From NCBI GenBank assembly GCA_017458585.1, contig JAFTAJ010000023.1, positions 1 through 64,000 of the forward strand: DNA of 64,000 nt. Reading direction: 5' to 3'. Below the pieces are notes generated by a model. It did not search any database, was not told the origin of the DNA, and saw only the letters and a list, made by a program, of their open reading frames with translations. This stretch comes from Bacteroidaceae bacterium (GTDB lineage Bacteria; Bacteroidota; Bacteroidia; Bacteroidales; Bacteroidaceae). A program made the translations under genes and the position numbers. Below, piece after piece: positions 1 through 9,429 of this stretch (the stretch's first letter is position 1; each line of letters opens with the position of its first letter).

Positions 1-120
1 CCATGAAGCCGATTCTGGGAAAATGCCACGAAGGAAATGCCCCTGCCATACGAAGGTGAAACCCAACGTATCGGCATGAAGCAAAGGCTGCTTGATTTCG
101 TTGCTTGGGATATGAATCAT
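1..120 (-). CDS. N-terminal fragment of an unrecognised polysaccharide-locus protein
   Basis: An open frame starts at an ATG at 120 on the minus strand, three bases after the stop of the PIG-L gene, and runs off the left edge of the window (40 residues visible, beginning MIHIPSNEIKQPLL). The close spacing suggests it is the next gene of the polysaccharide operon. The visible part has no motif I can name; it contains an aromatic, histidine-containing stretch (residues about 15-36). A glycosyltransferase or sugar-modifying enzyme would fit the context, but that is inference only. Confidence 0.55.
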   Translation of the reverse strand, partial: MIHIPSNEIKQPLLHADTLGFTFVWQGHFLRGIFPESASW

Positions 121-123
121 TCC

Positions 124-795
124 TTACCGTTTTTCATATAGAAGTTGGAACGCCTCTGCATACATGACACCGGCCCGACTACCACGAACTCTCGCCAATG
201 CCTTGATTGAACTAAGACTACGCGGGTAAGGCTCGTCCATTAGTTCTGTATCATACATCGACATGATTTCAAGTTTTTTCCCGATATAATCCGTAATATC
301 AACAAAGACGTTGGGAATAAATGTGTTTGACGGTGTCGCAACAGCGAACTCTGTCTCAGAAAGAGATTCAAAGGTATAGATTCTTTTCACAAATGGATGC
401 CTGAAACTCTTAAGACAACTATAGATGACCGAGAAGGAAACACGATGGTCGGAATGCACATCATGTTCATGCATCATATAGACAATGTCCGGCTTAATGT
501 CATCAATTGCTTTACTTGCCTTAGAGACCAATGAGCCCAAATCTGACTTATCAACTAATGTAGTGGGAATATTAAGCTCGACTACACCATTGAAATCATA
601 GGCATCAGCAACGGCCTTAATTGTTTGATCTCTTTTTTTTACTACTTCGGAAGGATAACCATTTGGATGATTTCTGATACTCGTGATAATCATCCAGTAA
701 ACTTCGTCTCCTTGTTCCTTATGCTTCAATATAGTACCGGCACATCCAAGTGTTTCATCGTCAGGATGAACGGCAACGACAAGAACTTTACTCAT
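124..795 (-). CDS. PIG-L/LmbE family deacetylase
   Basis: Predicted zinc-dependent N-deacetylase of the PIG-L (LmbE) family, 223 residues, acting on N-acetylated sugars or sugar lipids in the cytoplasm. Seen: the N-terminal signature AVHPDDETLGCAG right after the first beta strand (residues about 8-20), a second metal-ligand region with HEHDVHSDHR near residue 110, and a typical family length. I chose the ATG at 795 because MSKVLVVAVHPDDE is the usual family start; an upstream in-frame extension to 843 lies inside the preceding gene. It begins two bases after the acyltransferase stop, so the two are probably co-translated. In the operon it may remove an acetyl group before re-acylation of an amino sugar; the substrate is not visible from sequence. 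Confidence 0.88.
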   Translation of the reverse strand: MSKVLVVAVHPDDETLGCAGTILKHKEQGDEVYWMIITSIRNHPNGYPSEVVKKRDQTIKAVADAYDFNGVVELNIPTTLVDKSDLGSLVSKASKAIDDIKPDIVYMMHEHDVHSDHRVSFSVIYSCLKSFRHPFVKRIYTFESLSETEFAVATPSNTFIPNVFVDITDYIGKKLEIMSMYDTELMDEPYPRSLSSIKALARVRGSRAGVMYAEAFQLLYEKR

Positions 796-797
796 TT

Positions 798-1436
798 TCA
801 ATGAAACTTTATAGGTTTTGCAGGCACTCCAACAGCAGTACAATTAGCGGGTAAACTCTTAGCAACAACAGCTCCTGCACCAACGATTGTGTTTTCCCCT
901 ATTTCAACTTGATTAATTATCTTTGCTCCTGTACCGACATATACTCCCTTACCAATAATAACCTCCCCACTAATGTTCACCGAAGGCATAAATGCTGAAT
1001 AGTCATTGATAATAGTGTCATGACCTACTGTGCATTGTAAATTCAATGTTACAAAATCATGAATCTTGATATCTGTTGTCATGATGGTGCTAGCACAGAT
1101 AATACATCCTTGCCCAATTTCAATATTGTCTGGGGCTGCAATAATCGCGGCAGGATGAATAAGAGTTGGAAAAGAAATAAGTGGATTCGTATATTTCAAA
1201 CGAATCTTTTCTTTCAATCGAGGCTCTCCAACAGCAATTACTACTGACAGCGGCTCCTGGGTATTATTCACTTCTTCATCGCTTCCAATAATAGGAAGAC
1301 CGTGTACAATTCGTCCTTTATCATCGTCAATAAAACCAACGATTTCAAATCTTTGCTCTTTTGCGTTGATGGCGTTTATTAGGGTCAACACCTCTCTTGC
1401 AAATCCGCCAGAACTAACAATTGCAATTTTTTCCAT
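798..1436 (-). CDS. NeuD/PglD-like sugar O/N-acyltransferase
   Basis: Predicted acyltransferase of the NeuD/PglD (left-handed beta-helix) family, 212 residues. The N-terminal third is a small Rossmann-like domain that binds the nucleotide sugar (IAIVSSGGFAREV at residues 4-16). The C-terminal half shows hexapeptide repeats (IGQGCII, IGKGVYVGTGAKI, IGENTIVGAGAVVAKSL) that form the trimeric beta-helix and acyl-CoA site. In the bacillosamine pathway PglD acetylates the 4-amino group made by PglE, and a PglE-like aminotransferase lies at 4056-5309. Because thiolase, 3-hydroxyacyl-CoA dehydrogenase and CoA-transferase genes stand between and beside them, the donor here may be a hydroxyacyl-CoA rather than acetyl-CoA (inference). 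Confidence 0.87.
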   Translation of the reverse strand: MEKIAIVSSGGFAREVLTLINAINAKEQRFEIVGFIDDDKGRIVHGLPIIGSDEEVNNTQEPLSVVIAVGEPRLKEKIRLKYTNPLISFPTLIHPAAIIAAPDNIEIGQGCIICASTIMTTDIKIHDFVTLNLQCTVGHDTIINDYSAFMPSVNISGEVIIGKGVYVGTGAKIINQVEIGENTIVGAGAVVAKSLPANCTAVGVPAKPIKFH

Positions 1437-1438
1437 TC

Positions 1439-2698
1439 TTATGCCTTTCCTACTATAAACACATAATTCGTCGTAGCACTTCCGCCAATATTCAGCATCA
1501 TGCCATTCTTAGCACCTTTCACCTGATAGCGTCCGGCCTTACCTGTTACCTGCTTATACAGGTCAACAAACATACGAGCACCAGATGCGCCTACCGGATG
1601 GCCGCAACCAATCAGACCACCAGAGGGATTGATAGGTTTGGCACCCTCAAAGGCTATCACCCCATTCTCAATAGCCTCACATTCTTTACCAGGTTCGGCA
1701 ATACCAAAGGCAGAGATGGCGGCAAACTCGGAGCTGCTGAAACAGTCGTGGGTCTCAAACACATCAATGTCATCAACCGTTAGACCCGCTCGCTTGTATG
1801 CGTCCAAGCAAGCCTGACGTGTCCAAGGCAGCACATATTCACTATTGGCGTTGTCTGCAATCTTCTTGTCAAAGAGCAGTGGAGCGGTACGGTGGCCATA
1901 GCCTTTCACAAAAGCAAGGTCTTTCAAACCTTTCTCTTTCAGGTACTTTTCTGAGCAGAGCACGACCACGGCTGCACCATCAGTTACCTGAGAGCAGTCG
2001 GATACGCCCAAGAGTCCGCCCACATTGGGGTTACTCTCAGTTCCACGGTGGGTTGCCTCCTCATAGCTCATAAACCACTTGCGGGTTTGAGCCAGCGGGT
2101 TACGCTTGGCATTTGCATAGTTGATGCAAGAGATCTTAGCCAGGGCATTCAGGTAGCGGTCTTTGTCCAATCCGTACTTCTCAATAGTGGCATCTGCGAG
2201 TCTGCCAAAGAGCTTAGGGAAGGGCAGGTCAACACCTTTACCTTCTTTCTCATAGTAGGCAGCACGGCCCAGGATGTCACCACCCTTCTTGCTGTCCACA
2301 CTCTTCATAATCTCCCAGCCAACCACAATACATACGTCATACTCCCCTGCCTCAATTTTGGTGATGGCAGCATCGAGTGCCACAGAACTGGAAGCACAGG
2401 CTGCTTCGTATCTGGCACTGGGCACGCCATAGAAAGCGGGATTCACTTCCGTGAGGAAGGCACCCAGGTGTCCCTGGCTGATGTATTGTTCTGCAATGAA
2501 GTTGCCCACAAAGGCAGCCACTCGGTTCTCTTTGTTCAGTCTCACCATCTCGTCCATGGTGAACCCTGCATCCTTGAAACCGTCTTCTACGGCTTCTTTC
2601 AGCAGGGCAATCATATTCTTGCCCTCTTTTGTCCAGTTGCGCTCAAAGTCTGTCTGAGCACCACCCATAATGTAAACTTTCTTTTCCATAGTGCTCAA
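1439..2698 (-). CDS. Thiolase-family acetyl-CoA acetyltransferase (SCP-x type)
   Basis: Thiolase-fold enzyme, 419 residues, expected to condense or cleave acyl-CoA units. Seen: the nucleophilic cysteine in [17 protein letters not shown] (Cys101), the HDCFSSSE region near residue 315, [19 protein letters not shown] near residue 360 with the catalytic His, and a glycine-rich C-terminus. The pattern fits the SCP-x/acetyl-CoA acetyltransferase subgroup rather than the classical FadA type. The start could be Met1 (2698) or Met4 (2689). It follows the 3-hydroxyacyl-CoA dehydrogenase gene by two bases. Thiolase, reductase and CoA-transferase together would make a short 3-hydroxyacyl-CoA such as 3-hydroxybutyryl-CoA, unusual inside a polysaccharide operon and perhaps the acyl donor for the sugar acyltransferase. 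Confidence 0.88.
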   Translation of the reverse strand: MSTMEKKVYIMGGAQTDFERNWTKEGKNMIALLKEAVEDGFKDAGFTMDEMVRLNKENRVAAFVGNFIAEQYISQGHLGAFLTEVNPAFYGVPSARYEAACASSSVALDAAITKIEAGEYDVCIVVGWEIMKSVDSKKGGDILGRAAYYEKEGKGVDLPFPKLFGRLADATIEKYGLDKDRYLNALAKISCINYANAKRNPLAQTRKWFMSYEEATHRGTESNPNVGGLLGVSDCSQVTDGAAVVVLCSEKYLKEKGLKDLAFVKGYGHRTAPLLFDKKIADNANSEYVLPWTRQACLDAYKRAGLTVDDIDVFETHDCFSSSEFAAISAFGIAEPGKECEAIENGVIAFEGAKPINPSGGLIGCGHPVGASGARMFVDLYKQVTGKAGRYQVKGAKNGMMLNIGGSATTNYVFIVGKA

Positions 2699-2700
2699 AC

Positions 2701-4008
2701 TTATTTTGCTTTGAAATAGATTCTGTAATCGTACTTGCTCTTGATCTGCTCGCCAATGATGTGGTCAATATCCACAGCATTCACAATCTCTGGTTTCAGG
2801 CGGTCTTTCATCAGCTGCCCCAGGTCACAAACCCTTGTGAAAGCTTCCATCATGGCAAACGGGGGGCACCAGGTGAAACCGGTTGCCATCACATCGTCAG
2901 CCACACGGAGGTCATAACCCACGTGCTCTGCCGTATATAGCGCATACACAATATATCTCAGCAAGAACCGCAAGCAAATGTCTGCCTCCTGGCTCTTGTT
3001 GTTAATCAGTACACGAATAGCATCATCATAGTCGCCATCACGCAGGTACTGTTTCATCTGGAGGGCAAACGGGAAGGTGTACTTAATCTCATCACGATAG
3101 ATACCCAACTTGATGTCATACACCATCATGCGCTTGTCACCACTATCATTTTTGATAAGCTTGTACAGGCCCTCACCAGTCTTACGTCCCAGCTTCTTCT
3201 GGTCAATCAGCTTCTGCACATACTCCGGCAGGACGAACTTGTTGTGAACGTAGTCGTTGGTGTTCTCGTAAATGTTGTCCACAATGGCCTTGTGCACGTC
3301 CAGTCCCACGAAGTCTGCCGTAGTGATAGGCGGCATGGTACGTCCGGTGAACGGTCCCAGCAGGGAGTCAATGTAGTCAATACCGCCATTGTCCTGATAG
3401 CGTTCTGCATACTGCAAGGCTTCGTTCATCACATAGAAACCAATGCGGTTGCCCAGGAAGGCCGGCAGATCTTTGCTTTCTGCTACAGTTCGGAACAGGG
3501 TGTTGGTCAAATACTCTTTCAATTCCGCATACATGGCCATATCACTGTAGGGTGAGGCGGTCAGTTCACATAGGGTGAGTTGGTACGGCGGGTTGAACAT
3601 GTGTACACCAAAGAACTGGCTCCTGGTCTCTTCCGGATAGCATTCCGCCAGTCTTGTGATGGAAAGGCCGGAAGAACCGGTGCAGGCTACTGCTCCTTTC
3701 TTCAGACTCTGTCCGATCTTGGTATGTAACTCTATCTTGAGATCAAGATTCTCGGCTGCACTCTCAAATACCAAGTCGGATGATTTTACACAGTCTGCCA
3801 ACATCGAATAGTCAGCGGCAATCAGATTGGCCGTAATGGCATCTGCCTTCACTGACTTAGCGGACTTGATGGCCGCTTTCTTCGACTTTTCTTTGTCTCG
3901 GCTAACCATGTACACCCTGGCATTCCCGAAGGATGCAAAAATGGCCGACACGTTTGCACCCATGGTCCCGTTGGCTCCCACCACGGTGATGGTTTTTGGA
4001 TATATCAT
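2701..4008 (-). CDS. 3-hydroxyacyl-CoA dehydrogenase
   Basis: NAD-dependent 3-hydroxyacyl-CoA dehydrogenase, 435 residues. The N-terminal Rossmann domain starts [19 protein letters not shown] (residues 7-25), and the family motif region follows: [15 protein letters not shown], then GVHMFNPPY around residue 137, which holds the catalytic His. The C-terminal 3HCDH domain includes [19 protein letters not shown] and DFVGLDVH. An additional C-terminal stretch of about 100 residues resembles the second 3HCDH domain of longer family members. In the direction of 3-ketoacyl-CoA reduction it would act after the adjacent thiolase. The gap to the aminotransferase gene is 47 bases and contains a possible minus-strand -7 box (TACTTTTG at 4052-4045), so an internal promoter is possible. 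Confidence 0.9.
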   Translation of the reverse strand: MIYPKTITVVGANGTMGANVSAIFASFGNARVYMVSRDKEKSKKAAIKSAKSVKADAITANLIAADYSMLADCVKSSDLVFESAAENLDLKIELHTKIGQSLKKGAVACTGSSGLSITRLAECYPEETRSQFFGVHMFNPPYQLTLCELTASPYSDMAMYAELKEYLTNTLFRTVAESKDLPAFLGNRIGFYVMNEALQYAERYQDNGGIDYIDSLLGPFTGRTMPPITTADFVGLDVHKAIVDNIYENTNDYVHNKFVLPEYVQKLIDQKKLGRKTGEGLYKLIKNDSGDKRMMVYDIKLGIYRDEIKYTFPFALQMKQYLRDGDYDDAIRVLINNKSQEADICLRFLLRYIVYALYTAEHVGYDLRVADDVMATGFTWCPPFAMMEAFTRVCDLGQLMKDRLKPEIVNAVDIDHIIGEQIKSKYDYRIYFKAK

Positions 4009-4055
4009 AAGTATGCTTTGTTGCGGAGTATCAGTTTATTCTCGCAAAAGTAGAA

Positions 4056-5309
4056 CTAAATAATCAGGCTCTTAATAGCTTCGCATATAAACTTCACATC
4101 ATCATCGGACACATATGGACCTGCAGGCAGACACATGCCCACCTTGAACAGCTCTTCGGATACACCGTTCAGATACGCAGGGCAGTTCTTATACACCGGC
4201 TGCTTATGCATCGGTTTCCAGAGCGGACGACTCTCGATGTTGAGTGCATCCAGTCCCATACGCATAGCTTCCACATTGTCATTGGGCTGACAGTCGGTCG
4301 TGGCGGTCTTGGCTGCATGAATAACACCTGCGGCGCCACCCACAGCTCCTGTTACCACAGCTTTATATGCATTCTCCTGGCCTTTCACTTTCACGGTCTC
4401 ATCAATGGTCATAGTGCAGAGCCAGTAGTTAGAATCGTATTCACCAGTAGCCGGCTGTGTATGGACTTTGATGCCCGGAACGTCTTTCAACAGTTCTTCG
4501 TACAGCTTCTGGACGTGTTTATGATGTGCAATATGCTCATCAACAATCGTCATCTGGCCACGGCCAATTCCCGCGCAGATGTTACTCATACGATAGTTGT
4601 AGCCAATCTTTTCATGCTGGTAGTACGGATAACTTTCACGGTACTGAGTGGCATACATCATGATTTCTCTCCATTCGTCATCATTAGCTGTTACCAATGC
4701 TCCACCACCAGAGGTGGTAATCATCTTGTTCCCGTTGAATGAGAGGACACCATACTTACCAAACGTGCCCAGCACTTGGCCATTGAACTTGGAGCCAAAT
4801 CCTTCAGCGGCATCCTCAACTACAGGGATATCATATTTATTGGCAATCTCCATAATGCGGTCAATCTTATACGGCATACCGTAGAGAGCTACAGGTACAA
4901 TGGCTTTCGGCTTCTTACCTGTTTTGGCTATGCGGTCTTTGATTGCTTCCTCAAGTAGCTCAGGATCCATATTCCATGTATCCTTCTCCGAGTCAATGAA
5001 CACAGGAGTTGCCCCAAGATATGTAATTGGATGACTGGAAGCACAGAAAGTAAAGCTCTGGACCAGCACCTCGTCACCAGGGCCAACTCCGCAGTTAAGT
5101 AGGGCAAGATGCACAGCAGCTGTACCTGCGCTCAGGGCCACAACTCGTTTGTTCTGGCCGACAAACTCTTCCAGGTCTTTTTCGAAACCATTCACGTTCG
5201 GACCAAGAGGCACTACCCAATTGGTATCAAATGCTTCCTGTACAAACTTCTGCTCATTGCCAGAGAGGTGGCATAAGCAAAGAAGGATTCTATCTTTTCT
5301 TTTTTCCAT
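4056..5309 (-). CDS. DegT/DnrJ/EryC1 aminotransferase (PglE-like)
   Basis: PLP-dependent sugar aminotransferase, 417 residues, expected to convert a UDP-4-keto-6-deoxy-HexNAc into the 4-amino sugar with glutamate as donor. Seen: ALSAGTAAVHLALL (cofactor phosphate region), VEDAAEGFGS with the PLP-ring Asp, SFNGNKMITTSGGG with the Schiff-base Lys at about residue 195, and the C-terminal ESRPLWKPMHKQP typical of the PglE group. About 35 residues between KVKGQENAYKAVV and the NVEAMRMGLD helix appear additional to ordinary PglE-length proteins and are rich in Ala and Gly. A PglF-type dehydratase (30172-32109) and a PglD-like acyltransferase (798-1436) in the same operon complete a bacillosamine-type pathway. 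Confidence 0.92.
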   Translation of the reverse strand: MEKRKDRILLCLCHLSGNEQKFVQEAFDTNWVVPLGPNVNGFEKDLEEFVGQNKRVVALSAGTAAVHLALLNCGVGPGDEVLVQSFTFCASSHPITYLGATPVFIDSEKDTWNMDPELLEEAIKDRIAKTGKKPKAIVPVALYGMPYKIDRIMEIANKYDIPVVEDAAEGFGSKFNGQVLGTFGKYGVLSFNGNKMITTSGGGALVTANDDEWREIMMYATQYRESYPYYQHEKIGYNYRMSNICAGIGRGQMTIVDEHIAHHKHVQKLYEELLKDVPGIKVHTQPATGEYDSNYWLCTMTIDETVKVKGQENAYKAVVTGAVGGAAGVIHAAKTATTDCQPNDNVEAMRMGLDALNIESRPLWKPMHKQPVYKNCPAYLNGVSEELFKVGMCLPAGPYVSDDDVKFICEAIKSLII

Positions 5310-5335
5310 GATAGCTATATTTATTATCTTTTGAT

Positions 5336-6622
5336 TTATCTATTATGATGGCCAAACCGCTCATAAGTCGCCCTATCAAGCATTTCTCTATCATCAGGAT
5401 GTGCTATACTGGTTAACAGTTTAGCTCTTTCCTGTAAAGATTTACCCATTAGATTTACAGCGCCATACTCCGTTACTACCCACTGAATATCCGCACGGGG
5501 TGTTACAACTCCTGAAGCCACCTCCAAAGAGGGAACAATCTTGCTTACACCTTTCTTTGTCCTCGAAGAAATGGCGATAATCGAAACACCTTTCTTTGAG
5601 AGGAATGCTCCTCGCACAAACTCCAGTTGGCCGCCCGTACCGGATAGGATTCGAGAGCCTACCGAGTCGGCACAGACCTGACCGGTTAAATCTATCTGAG
5701 TGGCGGTATTCACAGAGGCCACCTTAGGATTACGACCGATGATATAAGGGTCATTGGTATAACCAATGTCCATCATCATCACGCCAGGGTTGTGATCTAC
5801 GAAGTCAAAGACTTCTCGAGAGCCCAGGATGAACGAGGCTACTACTTTACCCTTGTCAAATACTTTATTAGAGCCGTTGATGATTCCTTTCTTGATAAGG
5901 TGCAACACTCCGTCGGCAAAAGTCTCGGAATGAAAACCAAGATTCTTATGGTCTTCCAGTTGCGCAGCCAGGGCATTGGTAAGGCCACCAATACCAATCT
6001 GAAGGCACGCTCCGTCATCAATTAGGGCAGCACAGGTCTTGCCTATCTGTATCTCTTCGGGTGTCGGGGCCACTACCGGTGTGGCCAGCAAGTCCCTGTC
6101 GTGACGCACAAAATGAGTGAAACTACTGACGGGCACAATTGAGTCTCCATAAGTGAAAGGAACATTCTTATTCACCACTCCTATCACGGTCTTGGCCACC
6201 TCAATGGCACCAACAGAGCAAACCACATCGCCCCCTAAAGAAACATATCCCCTCTCATCAGGTTCTGACACCAGCACCATCGCCACATCACAAGGCACTA
6301 TCCCCTTTCTATAAACCCCTTGTGTTTGAGACAAATTGATAGGAATGTAATCAGCTGCGCCAAGATTGACACTTTTACGCAGAGACGGTCCAATGAAGAA
6401 CGCTTGGTCAAAGAAAACGCCATCATACTTAACGGCATCAAACGGTGCCGGGCCATCTGAATAAGAGTGGTGGAAATGGATGTCGGTAATCTCACCGGCA
6501 TCCGCCCGACGCTCCAGCGCTTGCAACAGGCAGTACGGCAATTGGGCCGCACTACTGATGTGTATGTGGTCACCAGACTTTACAACTTTTACCGCTTCGT
6601 CAGGTGTGATGAAATTTAGCAT
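5336..6622 (-). CDS. Acetyl-CoA hydrolase/CoA-transferase family protein
   Basis: Family I-type CoA-transferase of the acetyl-CoA hydrolase/4-hydroxybutyrate CoA-transferase group, 428 residues. Seen: GIGGLTNALAAQL (residues about 209-221), HSETFADGVLHL with the likely catalytic Glu near 234, and the C-terminal stretch SGTGGQLEFVRGA, then RADIQWVVTEYGAVNLMGKSLQERA. Such enzymes move CoA between acetate and a carboxylic acid (butyrate, 4-hydroxybutyrate and similar). In this operon it may load or unload CoA from a hydroxyacid that decorates a sugar. A housekeeping role in acetate metabolism cannot be excluded, but its position between wecC and the aminotransferase argues for a link to the polysaccharide. 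Confidence 0.9.
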   Translation of the reverse strand: MLNFITPDEAVKVVKSGDHIHISSAAQLPYCLLQALERRADAGEITDIHFHHSYSDGPAPFDAVKYDGVFFDQAFFIGPSLRKSVNLGAADYIPINLSQTQGVYRKGIVPCDVAMVLVSEPDERGYVSLGGDVVCSVGAIEVAKTVIGVVNKNVPFTYGDSIVPVSSFTHFVRHDRDLLATPVVAPTPEEIQIGKTCAALIDDGACLQIGIGGLTNALAAQLEDHKNLGFHSETFADGVLHLIKKGIINGSNKVFDKGKVVASFILGSREVFDFVDHNPGVMMMDIGYTNDPYIIGRNPKVASVNTATQIDLTGQVCADSVGSRILSGTGGQLEFVRGAFLSKKGVSIIAISSRTKKGVSKIVPSLEVASGVVTPRADIQWVVTEYGAVNLMGKSLQERAKLLTSIAHPDDREMLDRATYERFGHHNR

Positions 6623-6644
6623 TTCTTGGACAGGCTATTTCTTG

Positions 6645-7868
6645 CTAGATATGATACACCCCTTCCAACGGACAAATATTATGGCAATCAAGAATGACCT
6701 TTCCCTTCAGCTTATCCCAATTCTGCTTGATGTGATCATGTTTAACCATAATGACCACCATATCCACCTCATTGAGGAACTGGTCAAAGTCCAGAATCTG
6801 GTTCTTTACAATCTCTTTCTGGGTGAAGAAAGGATCGAAGGTCTTCAGCGGACGGGCCAAATGACGTTCCTGAATGTCAAGCATCTGAAGGGTGGGGCTT
6901 TCGCGGACGTCATCCACGTTCTCCTTATAAGTCAGACCATAAAGGCCAACACGACGGTTATCCGTAATTCCATGCTCCTCCATAATCTCGTGGATGCGCT
7001 CGAGAACGAACACGGGCTGGTAGTCGTTGGTTTTCATACTCTCGTCAATGACCTTGGCCAGCTGGGGATAGTCGCCCACGAGGAACCAGGGGTCAACGGA
7101 GATGCAGTGGCCACCAACGCCAGGGCCGGGCTGAAGGATGTTTACGCGGGGGTGCATGTTGCAGATCTTGATGATCTCATACACGTCCATATTGTCGTGA
7201 CGGCAGATACGGCTGAGTTCGTTGGCAAAGGCAATGTTCACGGCACGGTAGGTATTCTCTACCACCTTGGTCATCTCTGCGGTGCGGATGTCGGTAACGA
7301 CAATCTCACCCTGACAGAAGCTGGCATAGTACTGCTTCACCTTTTCGCCAATCTCCTTGCTATCGGCACCAATGGTGCGGTTGTTATGGAGCAGCTCATA
7401 CACCATGTTGCCGGGGATGATACGCTCAGGGGCGTGAACCAGATTGATGTCTTCACCAATCTTAAAGCCGTTCTCCTCAATCACAGGACGCACGAACTTG
7501 TCAATGGTTCCGGGGCTCACGGTGGATTCAATCACGACTGTTGCACCTTTCGGGCAGTGTTTCATCACTTCCTTGACGGCAGCGACCACATAGCAGGCAT
7601 CCACCTTCTTGGAGAACTTGTCATAAGGAGTAGGAACAGAGACAATGTACATGTCTGTATTCTGATACTCAGTAGTGAACTTAATGCCTGCCTTAACGGC
7701 AGCAGCGAACAGTTCATCAAGACCATCCTCTTTGAAGGTTGTCTTACCAGCATTGAGGGTTGCCACAAGTTCTTTGTTATAATCGGTGCCAATTACCTCA
7801 ACACCATGCGACGCCATCATAAGGGCGGTAGGAAGGCCAATGTAGCCTAAGCCAATAACGTTAATCAT
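6645..7868 (-). CDS. wecC: UDP-N-acetyl-D-mannosamine dehydrogenase (WecC-like)
   Basis: NAD-dependent nucleotide-sugar 6-dehydrogenase, 407 residues, oxidising UDP-ManNAc to UDP-ManNAcA. The Rossmann start is MINVIGLGYIGLPTALMMA. Other family marks are ESTVSPGTIDKFV, NTYRAVNIAFANELSRIC, and the catalytic cysteine in GPGVGGHCISVDPWFLVG (about residue 260). GGHCISVDPWF is the WecC form of the motif, as distinct from the CLPKD form in the UDP-glucose dehydrogenases of this same locus. The C-terminal UDP-binding domain is present (LTYKENVDDVRESPTLQML). The neighbouring wecB supplies its substrate. The pair provides ManNAcA for the polysaccharide. Confidence 0.93.
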   Translation of the reverse strand: MINVIGLGYIGLPTALMMASHGVEVIGTDYNKELVATLNAGKTTFKEDGLDELFAAAVKAGIKFTTEYQNTDMYIVSVPTPYDKFSKKVDACYVVAAVKEVMKHCPKGATVVIESTVSPGTIDKFVRPVIEENGFKIGEDINLVHAPERIIPGNMVYELLHNNRTIGADSKEIGEKVKQYYASFCQGEIVVTDIRTAEMTKVVENTYRAVNIAFANELSRICRHDNMDVYEIIKICNMHPRVNILQPGPGVGGHCISVDPWFLVGDYPQLAKVIDESMKTNDYQPVFVLERIHEIMEEHGITDNRRVGLYGLTYKENVDDVRESPTLQMLDIQERHLARPLKTFDPFFTQKEIVKNQILDFDQFLNEVDMVVIMVKHDHIKQNWDKLKGKVILDCHNICPLEGVYHI

Positions 7869-7894
7869 ATCTGTTTAAAATTATTATTCGAAAT

Positions 7895-7936
7895 TTGGTT
7901 TAAGATGTTCAAGGGGTTCAAGCAGTTTAAGTGGTT
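7895..7936. repeat. Short tandem repeat cassette between wecB and wecC
   Basis: The wecB-wecC gap is filled by imperfect 8- to 9-base units of the type GTTCAAG/GTTTAAG. The same unit type is seen at 30068-30180, 36930-36970, 56072-56123 and 63246-63310, so it is one of the recurrent cassette families of this window. Confidence 0.6.
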
Positions 7937-9113
7937 ACTTGACTTCGTAACGCTCTACTTCTTCGCCATTGAGGGCACGCACGATGCGGTCGCAGGCTTT
8001 GCCATCACCGTAAGGGTTCACAGCCTTGCTCATACGCTCATAGGCCACAGGATCGTCCAACAGGGTGCTGACCTCGTTCACAATGAGGTCGTGATTGGTT
8101 CCCACAAGGTGGACGGTTCCGCTCTTTAGAGCCTCGGGGCGCTCGGTGGTATCACGCATTACCAGCACGGGCTTGCCAAGGCCAGGAGCCTCTTCTTGGA
8201 TACCGCCGGAGTCGGTGAGCACAACTGTGCTCTTCTCCATCAGATAGACGAACTCCAAGTACTGCAGAGGCTCTATGAAGAAGAAGTTGGGGCGGGTAAG
8301 GTCTTCGCCAAAGACTTCGTGGATGGGTTTACGCACGTTGGGGTTGAGGTGCATGGGGTAAACGAAGTCCACATCCGGATACTTTTCGGAGAGGTCCTTC
8401 ATGGCCGTGACCATGCTGATGAAGCCTTCACCAAAGTTCTCTCTTCTGTGGCCGGTGATGAGAACCAGCTTCTTGCCACCATCAAGGCGGGTTACGTCGT
8501 AACCGGCGTTCTTGAGCACTTGGATTTGCTCATCGGCCAGAGCCTTGTCGCTCTTGAGCTTGTTCACCACCATGTGGAGAGCATCAATCACGGTGTTACC
8601 GGTGACAAAGATCTGTCCCTGGGCTTTCTCTTCTTGGAGGTTTTTCTCGCTGAGGGGGGTGGGCGCAAAGTCGTAGGTAGCAATGCGACCCGTAATCTGG
8701 CGGTTCATCTCCTCCGGCCATGGGCTGTAGATGTTGTGGGTACGGAGACCGGCCTCAACATGACCAACGGGGATCTGCTGATAGAAAGCGGCAAGGGCGG
8801 CAGCCGTTGAGGTGGTAGTATCTCCATGCACCAATACCACATCAGGATGAACTTCTTTCAGCACATCACGCATGCCGGTAAGGACACGTGCCGTCACATC
8901 ATACAGGTCCTGTCCTTGCTTCATGATGTTCAGGTCGTAGTCCGGCTTCACGTCAAAAATGGTGAGCACTTGGTCTAGCATTTCTCTATGCTGACCAGTA
9001 ACACAGACAATCGTTTCAAACTCCGTAGGATGCTTCTGGAACTCTTTCACAAGCGGGCACATCTTAATGGCCTCGGGGCGGGTTCCAAACACTAGCATTA
9101 CTTTCTTTGCCAT
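7935..9113 (-). CDS. wecB: UDP-N-acetylglucosamine 2-epimerase (non-hydrolysing)
   Basis: Converts UDP-GlcNAc to UDP-ManNAc in the cytoplasm; 392 residues. Seen: VMLVFGTRPEAIKMCPLV at the N-terminus, VHGDTTTSTAAALAAF, GHVEAGLRTHNIYSPWPEE, the TGHRRENFGEG loop and LTDSGGIQEEAPGLGKPVL, then RDTTERPEA. I chose the ATG at 9113 (MAKKVML) rather than a TTG three codons earlier. It lies directly upstream of wecC (66-base gap containing GTTCAAG-type repeats) and belongs to the same minus-strand operon. A second epimerase homologue, the CapG type, is at 19303-20469; this one carries the WecB-type TERPEALKSG ending. Confidence 0.95.
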   Translation of the reverse strand: MAKKVMLVFGTRPEAIKMCPLVKEFQKHPTEFETIVCVTGQHREMLDQVLTIFDVKPDYDLNIMKQGQDLYDVTARVLTGMRDVLKEVHPDVVLVHGDTTTSTAAALAAFYQQIPVGHVEAGLRTHNIYSPWPEEMNRQITGRIATYDFAPTPLSEKNLQEEKAQGQIFVTGNTVIDALHMVVNKLKSDKALADEQIQVLKNAGYDVTRLDGGKKLVLITGHRRENFGEGFISMVTAMKDLSEKYPDVDFVYPMHLNPNVRKPIHEVFGEDLTRPNFFFIEPLQYLEFVYLMEKSTVVLTDSGGIQEEAPGLGKPVLVMRDTTERPEALKSGTVHLVGTNHDLIVNEVSTLLDDPVAYERMSKAVNPYGDGKACDRIVRALNGEEVERYEVK

Positions 9114-9429
9114 TACTCTCAATATATAATCGTTTTTTCGTTATTCTCTTTCATCTCGGCCTATCGGCCTCGAAGCTCGCCTTCACTTCACTTCCCTTCC
9201 CTTCGATAAACTCAGGGTAGACTAAACTCTGGGTAAACTTTGCTCTCGGACCTGAGGTTGAGCGCCTGACATCTAAGTGTATCCCTTCATTCCTCCGTCA
9301 TCTCTTCTATCGCCAACAGTTCCACGGATTCTTTGGGTTTCCGGCTGTGGGTGGGGCTGGAAGTTAAGTTTACAGATAAAAGATAATAGATAACAGTTAA
9401 GTATGTAGAAAACAGATAAGAGATAACAA
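9114..9429. other. Intergenic stretch upstream of wecB with low-complexity and palindromic sequence
   Basis: No credible coding frame. The right part (9360-9430) has repeated units of the type ACAGATAAAAGATAAT. The left part (9155-9260) is rich in CTTCACTTCACTTCCC-like repeats and AACTCTGGGTAAAC-type sequences. I see no clear TAnnTTTG promoter for wecB here, which fits read-through from the upstream operon. Confidence 0.5.

Noticed and set aside
6480-7850. A 456-codon plus-strand open frame opposite wecC
   Set aside because: It is antisense to a gene with all WecC motifs and has no recognisable protein pattern; the length comes from codon bias of the real gene.
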